From assembly GCF_963924245.1 (NCBI RefSeq), contig NC_086291.1, positions 3,680,306 to 3,744,305 of the forward strand: a DNA stretch of 64,000 nucleotides. The letters are read 5' to 3'. The DNA comes from Chroicocephalus ridibundus. Taxonomy: Eukaryota > Chordata > Aves > Charadriiformes > Laridae. The position numbers and the translations under genes were made by a program. The notes under the pieces were generated by a model. That model searched no databases. It was given only the letters and a program-made list of their open reading frames with translations, and was not told where the DNA came from. Below, piece after piece: positions 1 to 12,769 of this stretch (within the stretch, counting starts at the first letter, position 1; the number at the start of each line of letters is the position of its first letter).

Positions 1-3000
1 ATACCCTCAGAATTTCTTCTCTCCCTTTCACATGTTAGTCCTGATAAACAATGGAATGAATCCACTTGCCTGAGCTCTTTCTACTGGACAGTTAAGAAGC
101 AAAAAACCCTGGTATAAATACACAGTGTTATCACATCACACATTTCTGTCAGAAAAAGTGATGCTTATCTCTCCTTGTTATCACCTACTAAGGAAGTGAG
201 GGGCAGCAGGAAGGGGATCTCAAAACAAACCGGTTTGATGCCCTGAAATGAAAGAAGCCATGTGTATCCATGGTAGGCACATCTCTGCTACAGAAGCAGT
301 TGCCTACTTAAATGCAAATACAAGAGACTAGGTAGGTGTTTAAGCTTATTGTTTGGTTTTATGCTAGATCCCAAACCACAAAACCATTCCAATAGTCACT
401 CTTACACACATCATCTTAACGACTTTGATTTGATCCTGGTCAGATTTGAACGCCACCAAACAGCAAAGAGCACTGGAAGCCTCCAAGTTGTCTAAGGCAA
501 TGGGACGCAAAGACGACTCATTAGTTCGCATTCAATGAAAATTATTTTTAAGACCTGAAGGGGAAGGGAAGGTATTCATTTGGAAATGTTTTATTGTTGA
601 ACTGATAAGATGACTTCCCATAACAAACAATACTTGAAAAGAGAAACACATAACATGATCTGTCCTTAATATAATCTGACCTTACACTGGAGGAGTCTAC
701 GGAAAAAAGTGCCCACAAAGCTGGCCTCAGTATGCCTGTCCAGCTCTACCCTGAGAAGTAAAAATCAAAACTGCAAGACAGAGTTCAAGCAGGACACACT
801 AAAGACACTGATGATACCAAAGAGAAAAACAATCAAGCACATAGACCTGGGATTGCAAGGGATAAACTCAAATACATACAGTTGTTTGTTTTCGGTAATC
901 TGATACAGTCCAATGAGATCAAAAAGATGATGACGATGAGAGTAAGGTCTGTTAAAGTGATGAAATCGAGAGGGATTGTGTCACTGCCAGCAGCAAAAAA
1001 TGGACCGGGAAATTGGAAAACATGTCTTAAGAGAGTGAACAAAAGAGAAGTTTAATCAAATGCTTGCCAAATATCAGCTTTGGAAGGACCTATATTAAAA
1101 GCAGGACAAAGTTATGGCCGTACCTATTTCACTTTTCACTGAAAGAGAAATCGATGGCCAGCTATCTCCTTTCTTATCACACACACGTCCCTCCACTACC
1201 CAACTCATTAAGCTCATTAAATGCTTTCCAACTCTCTTGCTCCATAAGACGCTGATGGAGATGAAGATAAGTTTTGATGCTCTGTCACTTACCTTTAGAA
1301 GAGGGAACCGAAACAGTAAACATGCCTATAGCAACATCTGAAATGGAGCTGCAGCCTTGGGAGTCCTGATATTTTGACAATCAAAAGCCCTTCACAGCCA
1401 GTGCTCTGCTGCTACAGAAATTTTCTCTAAGTAGTGTTACTGGTAGAATGCGAAACATTAGAAGTGGAGTCTGGAAGAATCAAAGTACAGTGTCCTAAAT
1501 ACAGTCAGCACAGGGAGGCTGCTGATATTGCTGTCAGTATCTTGGAGAGTACAGATAATACGACTGTTTTCTTATGCCCATGCACAGACTTAAGTAGTTT
1601 CAGTTGTTGTCTACTGCAGCAAATTTAAAGGAAATAAAATATTAATATAAAACTGAAAAAAACTAACCATATATTAAAAACGCCCTTCTGCTGGTTTGCA
1701 AAAAGGAAAAGGAAAATATTTTCTATTCCGAAGCTCACAGCTGGTGAAAGTACTCAGAAACCAGAGAGAAATTAGATTATAGAAAAAGGTTCTGTTGTAA
1801 ATCAGAACACAAACTGAAAGGTGGACCATTAAAATCATCATTAAATTAATAAATACATTCAGATTAGCCACTATTCTTGACTTCAGCAAATCTCTCAACA
1901 CCAGAAAAAGGAGTTTCTTCAAATCTAAATATGAAGGCACTCTTTAGTTCAGAAAACAATAGATACATTCAGAAAGAAGAAGATTATATTGTAATGGAGT
2001 TTTTTTCCCCACTCTGTAAATTACATAGCAGGAATAAGGAGGACACTGAAAAGACATCCAGAAGGAATAACATTTTAGAAAAGCTGCAGTATCTACAAAG
2101 CTTGGGATCGATTAGTGACAAACAGGCCCACCTTTGAGGCAGGGAAGAGAGAAAAATAGCACTTTGTAGAGGAAACAAAACCAGGACCATGTTATTTTTT
2201 TCTAATATGGGCCTTTGAAAATATGATACAGCCAGAAAAGAAGTGCTTCATAATGATGCTGATTCTCTAGGAAAGCCTTTTTTCAGAGTATTAGACAAGC
2301 CCACTTTTAAGACTCCAACCTTACGTATACAGATTACCCCCTCCCACCTCTCTGCCACTCAGGTTTCCTGCTACACCAATCCCTCTTCTGAGAAATGGGG
2401 CTTGAGAAGGACCCAAAAGACTTTACCGACAGCCTCAGCCACCAGAGTCTTCCAGAGCGACGCAAGACACAAAGCTAATGGGTGCCTTTGCAATGACGAT
2501 GCCCAGTAAGTGAGAAGGTGAGTTTGTAACCATATGACTGCTAGTTTGACCTTTAAAAAATGATGCTTCAAAAAAAAAAAAAAATAGCTCTCTTCACTTG
2601 TATTCAACAAACTAGACACGAAAGAAAAGGCTACTCAGATTCTACACCTAAATCTAAGCAGCACAGTAGTAGCAGATGGTACACAAGCACAGCTTTGTTT
2701 ATGTTTCGAGACCTACTGTACACTTAGTGTAGCATTTGTTGATTTTAATTACTCAAAACTGAAAAGAATGACTTCAAAAACAAGAGACTTTGATATGACC
2801 ATGATAAGATTTGCTAAAACAAGTTTCAAAATTTTTAGATATATTTCCTATCACAGACAGTAGCGTAGACTATGAAAACATTACACTTATGTTTCATAAA
2901 AAGAAGATTGTGCTGAATAATTCTGGTGTGGCCATGGCGCTCTGGATTTCAGACTAGGGAAATTCACAGTCAAGTTTTAAATCCACTTACAAATGATTGA

Positions 3001-3337
3001 TTAGCAAAAATATAATGAGCTAAGGAGGAGAACTAAAAGTATCATTTATCGATAACACTTATGGTCTTGGTAATGAAATTACTCACTCTGAAGTAAATTC
3101 TGTAAAGCTGGTCATTCCGATCCTGAGATTATAGGTATTAATAACACACAGGAAAGAGGGAAAAATTCTAGAAGGCAGAACTTTAATAATGACTACTTAA
3201 ATACACGCATATGATATCTGGAAACTCAGAAGAGGAAAAGCACTTTAGGTCTCAAGAACACTCTGTTCTCCTCCTCCTTTCTGATCACAAGCCACAAGCA
3301 CACTTAAAAATGTCATAAGTAAACACCAGATACTTAC
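1..3337 (-). other. PATJ intron (partial), no exon seen
   Basis: This AT-rich sequence follows the PDZ2 exon. I looked on the minus strand for the start of PDZ3 and found none. Short open frames here have no domain features. Only short A-runs (for example near 2571-2584) stand out. Confidence 0.6.
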
Positions 3338-3550
3338 ATTTCCATTTTGAAAGGAAGGTAATGTACTGACTGGCCAGCTCACGGGAGCTGGTGGAGCCTC
3401 CATAATGTCAAACTTTGGGTCTCTTGCAACGATCATCCTAACGGAATTTCCACAGTTTCTCAGCACTTGTGCGACTTGTTCACTGGTCATTCCTTGCACA
3501 TTGGTCCCTCCAATCTGTAAGATGTGATCTCCTGTCCGGAGCCTCCCATC
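3338..3550 (-). CDS. PATJ: PATJ exon: second half of PDZ2 and linker (last exon in window)
   Basis: The exon encodes 71 codons (residues 284-354), starting DGRLRTGDHILQIGG and containing the PDZ2 helix TSEQVAQVLRNCGNSVRM. The domain ends near VARDP and is followed by a Pro-rich linker. The acceptor is TATGTTTGAAG and the donor AAT|GTAAGT. No PDZ3-like sequence occurs between here and the left edge. Confidence 0.95.
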
Positions 3551-6500
3551 CTTCAAACATAAATAAAATTGCAAAAAACGTTTCCAGTCTATACATAAAA
3601 TTTCTTTTTCATTACAAAATTGAAACTGTGTACAGGCATCTTCGTGGCCATGAGAGCCAATGCAAGAAAATACGGTGAAATTGACCACCATGGCAACATA
3701 CTAAATAATTCAAGGATGCATTTGCACAATCACACACTGTTTTTTCCACAGTAATTAACAGTGGTAAACCAACCTTTCCAAATCTGAGAAATATACACAA
3801 ACTGAATAGCAACATTACTAAGAAAAAGTTTACTGTTCTCATTTAGGAGAACACAGACAGCAACAAAGTTTTATATTCTCACAGGTTGTTATGTATTGCT
3901 GTTTCATAGAATACTCCTCATCAGACAGGGGTTAGAATAAAAAGCACAGCATCTTGATTTAGGACCCTTTAGAGTTTTTCCTAATACTTCTATATTGCCT
4001 GGCAATTCTTTTCTCGTATGACTAGCTCCAACTGAAGCGACTAAATCCACTGAAGGTAACAAGACTCCACACAAAACATTTTTTACATGATAATTACGAT
4101 TCATGACCTACATCATCATTTCTATTGTAAGCAAGCATTTATAGGACCAAATCCTCAGCTGGTATTGATCAGCTCAGCTCTACCACCTCAGGTGCATTGA
4201 TTCATACAGCAATCATAGCGGAGTTATTCCCAGAACTAACTCAAAATCATCTACAAACTCATCCAATTTTAACATGTATATGTGCTCATTATTTCACGTG
4301 TTCTTAACGATGTCTCATTCAGCTGAGAATGATGTGGCGAGTTCTTAACTTACATACTTCATTTGTAGCCAAAACACTCTATTCCTTACAGCAAAACAGG
4401 TGTTACACAATAATTAAAAAATGCTCATTTGTACATGACAGGTTCAGAGGGAGGCAGTCAAGCAGAAGCCAACATTTTCCAGTAAAGCTCTGAAACTCCA
4501 GTTTTCTTTTCCATCCTATACTAGAGGAAGTACCTTAGACTCTCTCTTTTGTATGTTACTGGATCTTATCTGCGTGTGTTCCAGACCTCAAATACTGTAA
4601 CTTGTCATGATCAAATTCACATTAAAAATCCAAATCTGTTTCGCTGTTGCACGTGTTCTACTCCTGAAATGTAGCAACACTTAGCACCGAGTCTTTAAAG
4701 ATTAGCAATCAAAGGTTGCAAACTGTGTCTGTGAACTTTAAAAAATACCAGTAACTTTGAAAGGCTTTGCATCAATCCTAAAGTGTCTCCTTGAACTGGT
4801 CAGACCACAAGGCAGGGACCAAAACCCCTTTAGAATGAAACCCACTAAAAATAGGACATTTTCAATCTACAAACTGAATCTTGCAATGTCATCGTTTCAA
4901 TAGGGCAGGTTCTCTTGCCTGAGAATGCATGTAGAGAGTTCGTCCCTATAGATGTTGCCAAATGCGCCAAATTCTACCGAGGATGTGCAAATCCATTAAG
5001 AGTATTTGTCCTCCCCCAGACTTTTGAAAGGCATAAAATATCAAAAGTAATGAAAATATTCGAAGGTTAGACAACTTTTCAGAATTTCTGCATGTTCAAC
5101 AATGTTATAAAAGTCAAAGCATGTCTGAGAAACAACTTAATTCATATCAGGTGCTGACTTTTTCCTCAATCATACCTTCAACATATTTATTTATAAAGTG
5201 TATGTTGGCATTCAGACTTTGATGCTATCAGCTTCCTTTTGTTTAAGTGTATTAGTTTATTTTAAGATTGTCAAAACCAGTTAATTATACTTTACAATCA
5301 AACAAGAAATGACATAATATAACAAATTACCCGATCTGCTAATCCCCCAGGAACAATTGTTCTTACAACTACTCCACTCGACTTTCCTCCTACAATTCCA
5401 AAGCCTAATCCTGAACCATCGTTAATCAGCTCAACGTCTTCAATGTGGCCCCAGTGAATCTGCAATTAATAAAAACAGAAGATTTCAATTTCGCTTGATC
5501 TTTAATGTTTCTCACTTTCACATGTTCCAGGAACGACGAGAACTAATCAGAGCAATTTTCTCTCTCTACCCCACAATACTGGGGATCTGTTGGATTTTGT
5601 TCAGTCAGCTTCATTTCCTTATAAATACGCAGCGGGATTTCTCATCTGTTTTTAAACATACATTTTGTCCTTCGCTTTCAGGATAACAGGATACTAGGAA
5701 AAAGCTTGACTAAGAAAAAGCAATTTTAAGATTTTCTTGCCAAAATGAAAACTATCCTTTTAGGTTTTCATAAATCAAGAATACTGCAAACAACAGAGAA
5801 AAACAGAGGCGAGGAGCTTGCACTGGCCTAGTTTTCACTTAGCGTTGCCCAAATGCTTATTTCTGTTATTTCACTTACACACTTTAAACACCACCAGTAC
5901 ACGCTGAATTAATAGCGCAGTACAATATTCTGCCATACTGAATTGGAAGCATGTTTCTAAGCTACGTTGTACCATGACCTTATGTTCTACAAGACAATCT
6001 GAAAATAACAAAGCTGTTAAGCAACTCAAACCCAGCCAATGTTTCTGTCAGATTAATATCTCACAGAAACCAAAATGGAGTAAAGTAGGCAGATTTAAGT
6101 CTTCTGTGAATAAAGGATTTATTAGCATATTGAAAATCTTTGCCAAAGCCAGTTAAATATCATAAAAGAAGTTAAAGACCCCCTGTAGAGACATATATTT
6201 GTATTTTATTTTGTTAGTCTGTTCAGTGCAGATCTTTCAATGAAAAAGCAGTTAAAGTTTAATTCTTTAAAATTTTCAGTGCAATAAACAATATTGATTA
6301 TCCACTAAAACCTTCAGAATTCACTAGCTCTGTAATAATCATGAGGGAAATAATTACTGACAATAAGGAAAAGCACTGCTCTTAACCAGATTTTCATCAA
6401 AACCTACTAGCATAATAAATTAAGATTCCAATACTGAAAACTCTGGATTTAGGTGTGCAGTTCGACCAAATTCAGTGAAGCCACCTGCACCATATGGTTT

Positions 6501-9500
6501 GAACACAGATGGAAGTTCAGCCCTAGCTCATTACATGTCCCAGTGACAATCTCTGCTTGTTCAAGACAACATAAGAGTTCACAATCAATGAAATTTGCAG
6601 ATTAAAAAAAAAAAAAGCCCTGATAAATAAACAAAGACAAGGCTTTTTGTTTTGAGCAGGTTAAGTTTAAACTGGTTGGGATACTTCAAGCAGTGCTCAC
6701 GATAGGTTATGTTTACGCTCTTTTAAGATGTAATCAGAGCATCTTTAATTGCTGAGCACAAGTAGGTTTCAGCTGGATATACTCGTAAAATGCTTTACCC
6801 AGCCTATGCTGAACAGACCCTGCTGCTAAGAATATGTTGATCTACTAAAGCTTCTGCTACCCCATAAAAACCCAGGATCTATTTTATAACAACTTCATGC
6901 AGCTTTGCAATCGGAGCCTTACACTTATTGCATGATCAGTCTAAATGAAATGTCATCACATATAAAATCTGATTAAAGAAAAAAATCCCTATACGTAAAG
7001 CTTGCTAACCCAAACACTTACAACCACAGAAAAACATCCAGCATTAGTTCAAAAATCTGATTTTGACAGTATTACAACAACTCACGGTCTCAGGTGGATT
7101 TATATCACTTAAGAAGACAGCCGAAGTTCTGCTGTTTCCTTGAACTGGCTCCCTAGCAACAACCAGATGTAGGGATCCTGTGGATTGCTGGAGGAGGGCA
7201 ATAGCGTGCTGATGGGAAATGTTCTGATCCAATGGGGTGCAATTAATGGCCAGTATGTGGTCATTTTCCTTTAGTCTTTGATCCCTTAACAAAACATTAA
7301 AAGAAAGTTTAAAATGCAGCATAGTGATTCCACAACAGGCTTGTGTAATTTAAATGTGAACATGCAAAATACACAGTTACGCAAGGTTAAAAATTTATAT
7401 ATTAAAAATACTCTTCTTATTAGACTGTCTTCACCAACACACAAACTACATGCAATCCACACTGTACTGAACTGCCCAGCCATATTTTGTTCCAACTTTA
7501 TCATGGCCAAGAAATTTGCTCAATTTTTTCCTTTGCTTTTATTCAAAATTCAATGACATTCTCTCACTCTTTCTTGATATTGAATTACAGGGCAGAAAAA
7601 AAATTTTTTTGCAGTTATACAATGAACTAGGAACTATTCTTCATTATGTTTAGCACTACATGATACTATCTCTAAGTACCCACAACTCAGGCTAGAATAT
7701 TGGTTTGTATCATTATTTAATTTAAGGACTGATGGGCTGCATATTTATATTTTACTCAAAATTTACAGTATCAAACTTTCTTTGAGCAATATGCGGTTCA
7801 ACTTATACCTTAAGATAATATAAATTTCACAGTTAATTCACCCTAGCAATGAATTTAGATCTGTGACAAGAGAGAAACCATCACTCATCTCCTTTGTTAA
7901 ATATTCATTCTGAGCACGAGACCAAACTGTTACATAGACAGACACTGCCTTCAAAGCTCTGTAGGAATCCAAAAAAAGTCTCCAGGAGATCTCGCCTCAG
8001 AAGCAAAATGGGAAGCATGCTGGGGAAATTTATAAACTCCAAAACAATATAACTGCACATCTTAACTAACGCATTTTAAACTTCCTTTTTATCATGCAAT
8101 GTTTAAGATGTTTCCCAGAAATCACTTTCTTCGAGCACTAACCATATTTTAGATTCTCTCATCAAAGAAAGTGAGCAGCAGGTCATCAAATCCTAAAGTG
8201 AGATATTCACCCTCCTTTGACATCCGGATCCGTCCATCTGTCTCCACTTTGAAAGAGCCTAATATGCTTTTCTTTAAGTGTTCTCTGGTGTGTTCTCTGT
8301 GGGCCCATAGCCATTATCATTCCAACCTCTCCCCACTCTTTTTGTCATCCTGTGTTGGCACTTCCTGACATGTGTTATTTAAAAAGTGACACCAATGACT
8401 TGAAATCTAGACACATTTTCTTGAAACATAATTCCAAGCACTGCATTTGTCTCATGCCAACATTTGTGGTTTTATAATCACATTTTATTTTTAAAAGATT
8501 GCTCTGTCTTTTGTTGTTGGGTGAAAACCCACAGACAATACGGGAAGAAACTGCCTGAAGCCCTGATTCTATGATGACATCTGTGCAGGGATCTGTCGGG
8601 AGGACTGGATCTAAATTTACACAGGAAACAAACAGTAAAACCAACTATAAATAGGGTATTGTCATAGGCACATAAATAAAGAAACAAGGGGGGGGGAATC
8701 TTTCAGGGACACAATGCATAAAAATTCAGGAGGCGGCTAATTTTTATTTTCCTTGTATTCTCTTCCGAGTTTTCTTTTGTTTTTTAATCAGTACTCAAGA
8801 TTCTCTTAAGTGAGTCACGATTTCTGGAAATTCCATTTATGAATGGCTCAGGTATTTAAAACTCATCTGAAAATCTGATCCTCAAAACATGAGTCCATTT
8901 AGTTGAAAAGCCAGAATTCAAGATACCACCAACAAAATATCCCAGAAGATAACCCAGACAAACATGTTAGTCTGATAGAGTTTTCAATGTGAAAGTCATG
9001 ACTTTTCCCTTAATGGAAATACTGCAATTTTCCAATACAATTATAAAGATCTCACCTGTCAGCTATGCTTCCTGGCTGGACTTCTTTGACAAAGATACCA
9101 ACTTCTCCCAAGCTGTGATTTTTAAGGGCAACCACACTAAATCCAAGACCTCCAACAGAAGGCTTTTCAATCTTTATTGATTCTACTTGTCTCCCCTAAT
9201 AAAATAGAAAAAAATTGATTTACTAATTTTTAATGCAATAGAACGAGCTAGTTCAAAATTTATGAACACTGGGAGAATTATTCTCCTCCTAAGACTAAAC
9301 AAAGGCAAAATACTGAATATGTTATTTCTATAAAAGCTCCTTCATTTATTATTTTTAATATAGCAGAGTATTGGATATGCAAGCACTCTGAGGTTCTGAA
9401 ACCTCAGGGAATTTAAGAGCTGCTTTCACACTTCATTCACATTATGAGATGAATTCCAAACTGGATGAAAACTATGAACGAAGTGCCGTCTAGAGCAATA

Positions 9501-12500
9501 TACTTGGGATTTCTGGAAATGCTGCATAGCTAAACTACATTACTTGTCTTCTGGCTCCCCTTGCTTTTAATGCCGATTTTTAGGTGTGCGTTCAAAAGAT
9601 TGCAGCTTTTAAATAAAGAAATTAATTTCCTTCCCCCCCCCCGCAAGTTCACACTTAACGCTAAAAAAAGTTTGCTTTTGTGACTGCCTGCTTTTCAGTT
9701 CTAATACAAGATTTCTGGAGTTGTTTACTGGGAACCATCACTTAGAGAATGCACTGCTATCACAGCTGTTTTATCCAAAATAATGTGCAGTCTTTACCAC
9801 TAAATCTTTTATCTGATGAGTTAATGACACACTAATGAGAAGAGTTATGCTCAAAATATTACAGCTACATTAAGGTAGTCAATTAGCAACAGTTACTTAA
9901 TATAGAAAGGCATGACTAACCAATTAAATTAATGGTTCAAAGTAACACAGAACAATACATTTGTGGTATAAATGCCAATCCCACATGGGTGGATGTCTGC
10001 ACCTGTACAACTTCCATAAGCATCTGGTACATGCTACATCACATGTTAATGAAATCAGCATCTGGCTGGCAAAGTTAAGACATACTAAATGAAAAGTTAA
10101 ATAAAATACTACATGCCAGTTCTTTTAATCGTTTGCACTGTTCATATATTAACAAAGTTGGTACATTTCCAATTTAAAATGTACTTGATAAAACAAGTCT
10201 CTCCATCAAAACAAGTTTCTGCAGAAAACGTTCATTTTCAATTAAGTGTCATCAAATACCAGAAAATTTTTCTGGCAACTGAAATTTCTTTTCTACATTG
10301 ATGTGTTTTGTAGAAAGTAGGACAAAAAAATTGGCAAAGGGGAAAAAAAAAAAAATAACCCACACCACCAAACCACTTGCCAGAGCTGACATTATCTTTC
10401 ACAGGGAAAAGTTATCCTCACTTCTACTCTCTTACTGGCTTGGAAGCCCCACACTCCCAGATACACAACAGAAGTGCATGTTTGAAAATTTACTCCAAAA
10501 GCCTGCAAGAAAAAGTTTGGCATTAAAGGAAAATAAGTTTGGTTCACTAAGCCGGAGAGCCTTACCTTTGCCATCTGTTGGATGATTGCATTAAATTCAT
10601 TAACTCCCAGGTTTGGAGTGAAGGTGGATGCTTTGAGTTCAGGTGAACTGCAAGGTACAGACACGCTCCCAGCAGCAACTGACTTGTCAGCAAACACTAG
10701 CAGCCCTCTCTTAGTAAAATCAAAATCTACTGACCGGTCAGGAGGCATATAATTGAGCTGTTGAAAATGAACAAAGATGTAGAAAAAAAATATTAAAAAC
10801 AAAATAGATTTCCACACATATCATCTTGTGTGAAAAGTGCCAAAGCAGCAAGCATACATATGTTCATATATGCCTATTCACACAAATATACTCACCTGTA
10901 TAAATTAGGCAATGTTAAGATATAACCTATAACAAGGCTACCACATCAAGTTTAAATTGTTTTTCGGAATGAAAAGTTCCCTGAATGTTTCAGCTGTGTT
11001 TCTACTCCCCTCATTTTCTCAATTTTTTTTCATCCTGCTTCCCTGCCCGTGCCCATTATCCTCTTTTCACCCTGATATTCCAGAAGCAACACATGCAAAA
11101 GCAACAACATTAGAGATGCACTCAAACACTGTTGCAACTGTCAGGTAAATCTAGACATTTTGGGCACAAGAATCCAAATTTCTTAAGAGTCACTTAGTCA
11201 GTAAGGAGCCAAAGGCCTGTCTGTATTACCTCCTCCCCAGAGACAGCCTAGGATACAAGCTAGCTATCATTGAACACGTTACCGTTGCTAGAACTTGCAG
11301 TTCAATGCTTAGTCCTGACAATGAAGAAATGCAGAAATATTCCAACTGCAACATAGTAAACTGAAAAATCCCATCCTCAATGAAACTGCTCATGAGGGAC
11401 ATGCTTAAAAAGAATTTCAAGAAAACCAAGATTTTCTACATATGATAATTCTGAACATTCTGGATATAAATTCCATTATGCCACAGTCACAAAGCATGAT
11501 CTTACATAGGTTTGCATTTTCGTCTATCTTGAATAGCTTGCAGGCATGCATCCAAGCTTTGAAAGGAAGGAACAGGAGAAGATACAGTACCTTTGTGAAC
11601 ATGGGAAGGAGGGAAAACAAATGGCACAACTACTACCATGTCACCCTGGCAGGAACACGTGCAATACATTTATCAATGACAGAAAGATGGCATTGTCCCC
11701 CTGACCCCCACCCTCTGTATCTGCAGCTGGGCAGGTGCAGTTAACAGCAGAGACAGGGATTGCTGCTGCTTAGGGTATGCCAAGCTAGTCCCTGATTTTA
11801 AATTTGCATGCCTGATTCTGCTAACTGCTCAGTGAGACCTGTTCACACAGATGTGTCACTGATACCCATGTCCACAAGATCGAAGTGTCAGTTGGCGTTA
11901 GAAACCAATCCACACCAGTTCCTTCCACTGCTGGAGCCAAGTCGTTTTAAAGCTAGCTTGGGTACACCTGCATCAGAGCTTGGCAAATCTTCAGGCGTGG
12001 TTTTCTAGATTGTATTTCCCAAAACAGGTTAACCATTCCTGTACAAGTCAGCAGGAACTAAGTGATGATGTCTTTTAAGGAGAAAAGATGCTGCCAGATA
12101 GCTGATAAACAGCATTTAGCTTCTGTAAAAAACAAAGGATCCTCGTTCCAACTGCAGTCAGAACTCAAAGTACTAGAGCTGATGTCTTTTGCAGATGCTT
12201 TTCTATGACTGATGTGGTTCTCAATGCCTGCCTCTTCTGCATCCCTTTCAAAGCACATGTCCCCATGACCTGTTTGCTGTGATACCACTTCTCATTTCAG
12301 TAGTGACGCTTGACCAAAAAAAACCCAAAAGCCCAACACTGACTCACACCAAGTTACAGCTTATTAATGAGAGGGCCCTCATTAACACACGCCTACATAC
12401 CTTGTTTTCAATTCCAAGTTCACTATAGTTATCATCACACCAACAATTGTAATTTTACACTCACTTGTTCCTTCAGTTGCTTGATGGATTGCTGGAGGGT

Positions 12501-12735
12501 CAGTATCTGGTTAAACAAAGGGCTCCTGAGTGTGTTACGCAAAACAGTCAGGTTTTCATTATGTTGGGAATCTCTTTTCTCACGCAGTTTTGCTTGCAGT
12601 CGATCAAGGATCTGCAGCACCTGCTGCTTATCTGCACCACAAAGTAGTACATGTTAGGAACGGAGCTTCATTTCTCTCTGCTTAACAAAAGTAATCACTT
12701 TCAGACTACATACCTGCAGCAGGATTTTCAGGCAT
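3338..12735 (-). CDS. PATJ: PATJ (INADL) N-terminal coding region, residues 1-354
   Basis: PATJ is the multi-PDZ scaffold of the Crumbs-PALS1-PATJ apical polarity complex at tight junctions. Seven coding exons on the minus strand (12735-12714, 12631-12465, 10757-10566, 9195-9056, 7284-7086, 5459-5331, 3550-3338) join without a frame break into 354 codons. The product has an N-terminal L27 domain (residues about 8-63, the PALS1-binding module), a linker, PDZ1 (about 134-220, carboxylate loop GLGF at 143-146) and PDZ2 (about 246-335, GLGF at 257-260). The start MPENPA, the L27 core SPLFNQILTLQQSIKQLK and the PDZ2 stretch GTNVQGMTSEQVAQVLRNCG match vertebrate PATJ as I recall it. All introns are GT-AG. 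PDZ3 and later exons are not found to the left, so the gene runs out of the window. Identity is very secure; splice ends are inferred by reading and by frame. Confidence 0.96.
5331..5459 (-). CDS. PATJ: PATJ exon: first half of PDZ2
   Basis: The exon encodes 43 codons (residues 241-283), with phase 0 ends. The peptide IHWGHIEDVELINDGSG carries the GLGF loop (257-260) and the conserved VVVRTIVPGGLADR. The acceptor is TTAATTGCAG. The donor CGG|GTAATT is weaker than the others because it lacks G at +5. The neighbouring exons continue the domain in frame. Confidence 0.94.
7086..7284 (-). CDS. PATJ: PATJ exon: second half of PDZ1 and linker
   Basis: The 199-base exon encodes R174-T240. It starts DQRLKENDHILAINCTPLD, continues through the PDZ alpha-B helix (ISHQHAIALLQQ) and the last strand (LHLVVAREP), and ends in a Ser/Pro-containing linker. 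The acceptor is TTTTGTTAAG and the donor ACC|GTGAGT, in phase 0. The PDZ fold is complete when joined to the preceding exon. Confidence 0.94.
9056..9195 (-). CDS. PATJ: PATJ exon: first half of PDZ1
   Basis: The 140-base exon encodes residues 128-173 plus two bases of R174. The peptide GRQVESIKIEKPSVGG is followed by the carboxylate-binding GLGF loop (143-146) and by VGIFVKEVQPGSIADR, the typical PDZ beta-B/beta-C region. The acceptor is CTATTTTATTAG and the donor CAG|GTGAGA. The split codon is completed by the first G of the next exon. Confidence 0.94.
9196..12464 (-). other. PATJ introns between L27 and PDZ1 exons
   Basis: Intervals 9196-10565 and 10758-12464 are introns by frame and splice sites. 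They contain a poly-C run near 9635-9643 and an imperfect palindrome at 12364-12385. Nothing else is recognisable. Confidence 0.6.
10566..10757 (-). CDS. PATJ: PATJ exon: L27-PDZ1 linker
   Basis: The exon encodes 64 codons (residues 64-127), phase 0 at both ends. The acceptor is TTTTCAACAG and the donor AAG|GTAAGG. The peptide starts LNYMPPDRSVDFDF and ends FNAIIQQMAK. It contains the conserved KRGLLVF patch after L27, and the middle is Ser/Pro-rich and presumably disordered. The linker is less conserved than the domains. It precedes the beta-strand that opens PDZ1. Confidence 0.93.
12465..12631 (-). CDS. PATJ: PATJ exon: L27 domain
   Basis: The 167-base exon encodes residues 8-63, from DKQQVLQILDRL to IKQLKEQ, which is essentially the whole L27 heterodimerisation helix bundle that docks PATJ onto PALS1 (MPP5). 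The acceptor is TTTGTGGTGCAG and the donor CAA|GTGAGT, ending in phase 0. The SPLFNQILTLQQSIKQLK helix is nearly identical to mammalian PATJ, while the first helix differs more. No stop or frameshift is present. Confidence 0.95.
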
Positions 12736-12769
12736 GTTGAAGGGTATTTTTGGAATTACTCAGAATAAC
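12714..12769 (-). CDS. PATJ: PATJ exon with start codon (residues 1-7)
   Basis: The ATG lies at 12735-12733 with A at -3. It is followed by codons for MPENPAA and one base of the next codon, then a GCAG|GTATGT donor. The 34 bases upstream (12736-12769) are 5'UTR, after an acceptor ending CTAG with a T-rich tract. The next exon completes the split codon as GAT (D8). This is the usual PATJ arrangement, with a 5'UTR exon far upstream. No other ATG fits the family's N-terminus. Confidence 0.9.

Larger units (their letters stand above)
3551..9055 (-). other. PATJ introns between PDZ1 and PDZ2 exons
   Basis: The intervening sequences 3551-5330, 5460-7085 and 7285-9055 are AT-rich introns. I see no repeats of recognisable family, no RNA gene and no extra exon in them. 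A short G-run lies at about 8690-8697. Confidence 0.6.

Noticed and set aside
1..3337. Search for the PATJ PDZ3 exon at the left edge
   Set aside because: No minus-strand frame here has a GLGF-type loop or the following PDZ strands; the exon must lie outside the window.
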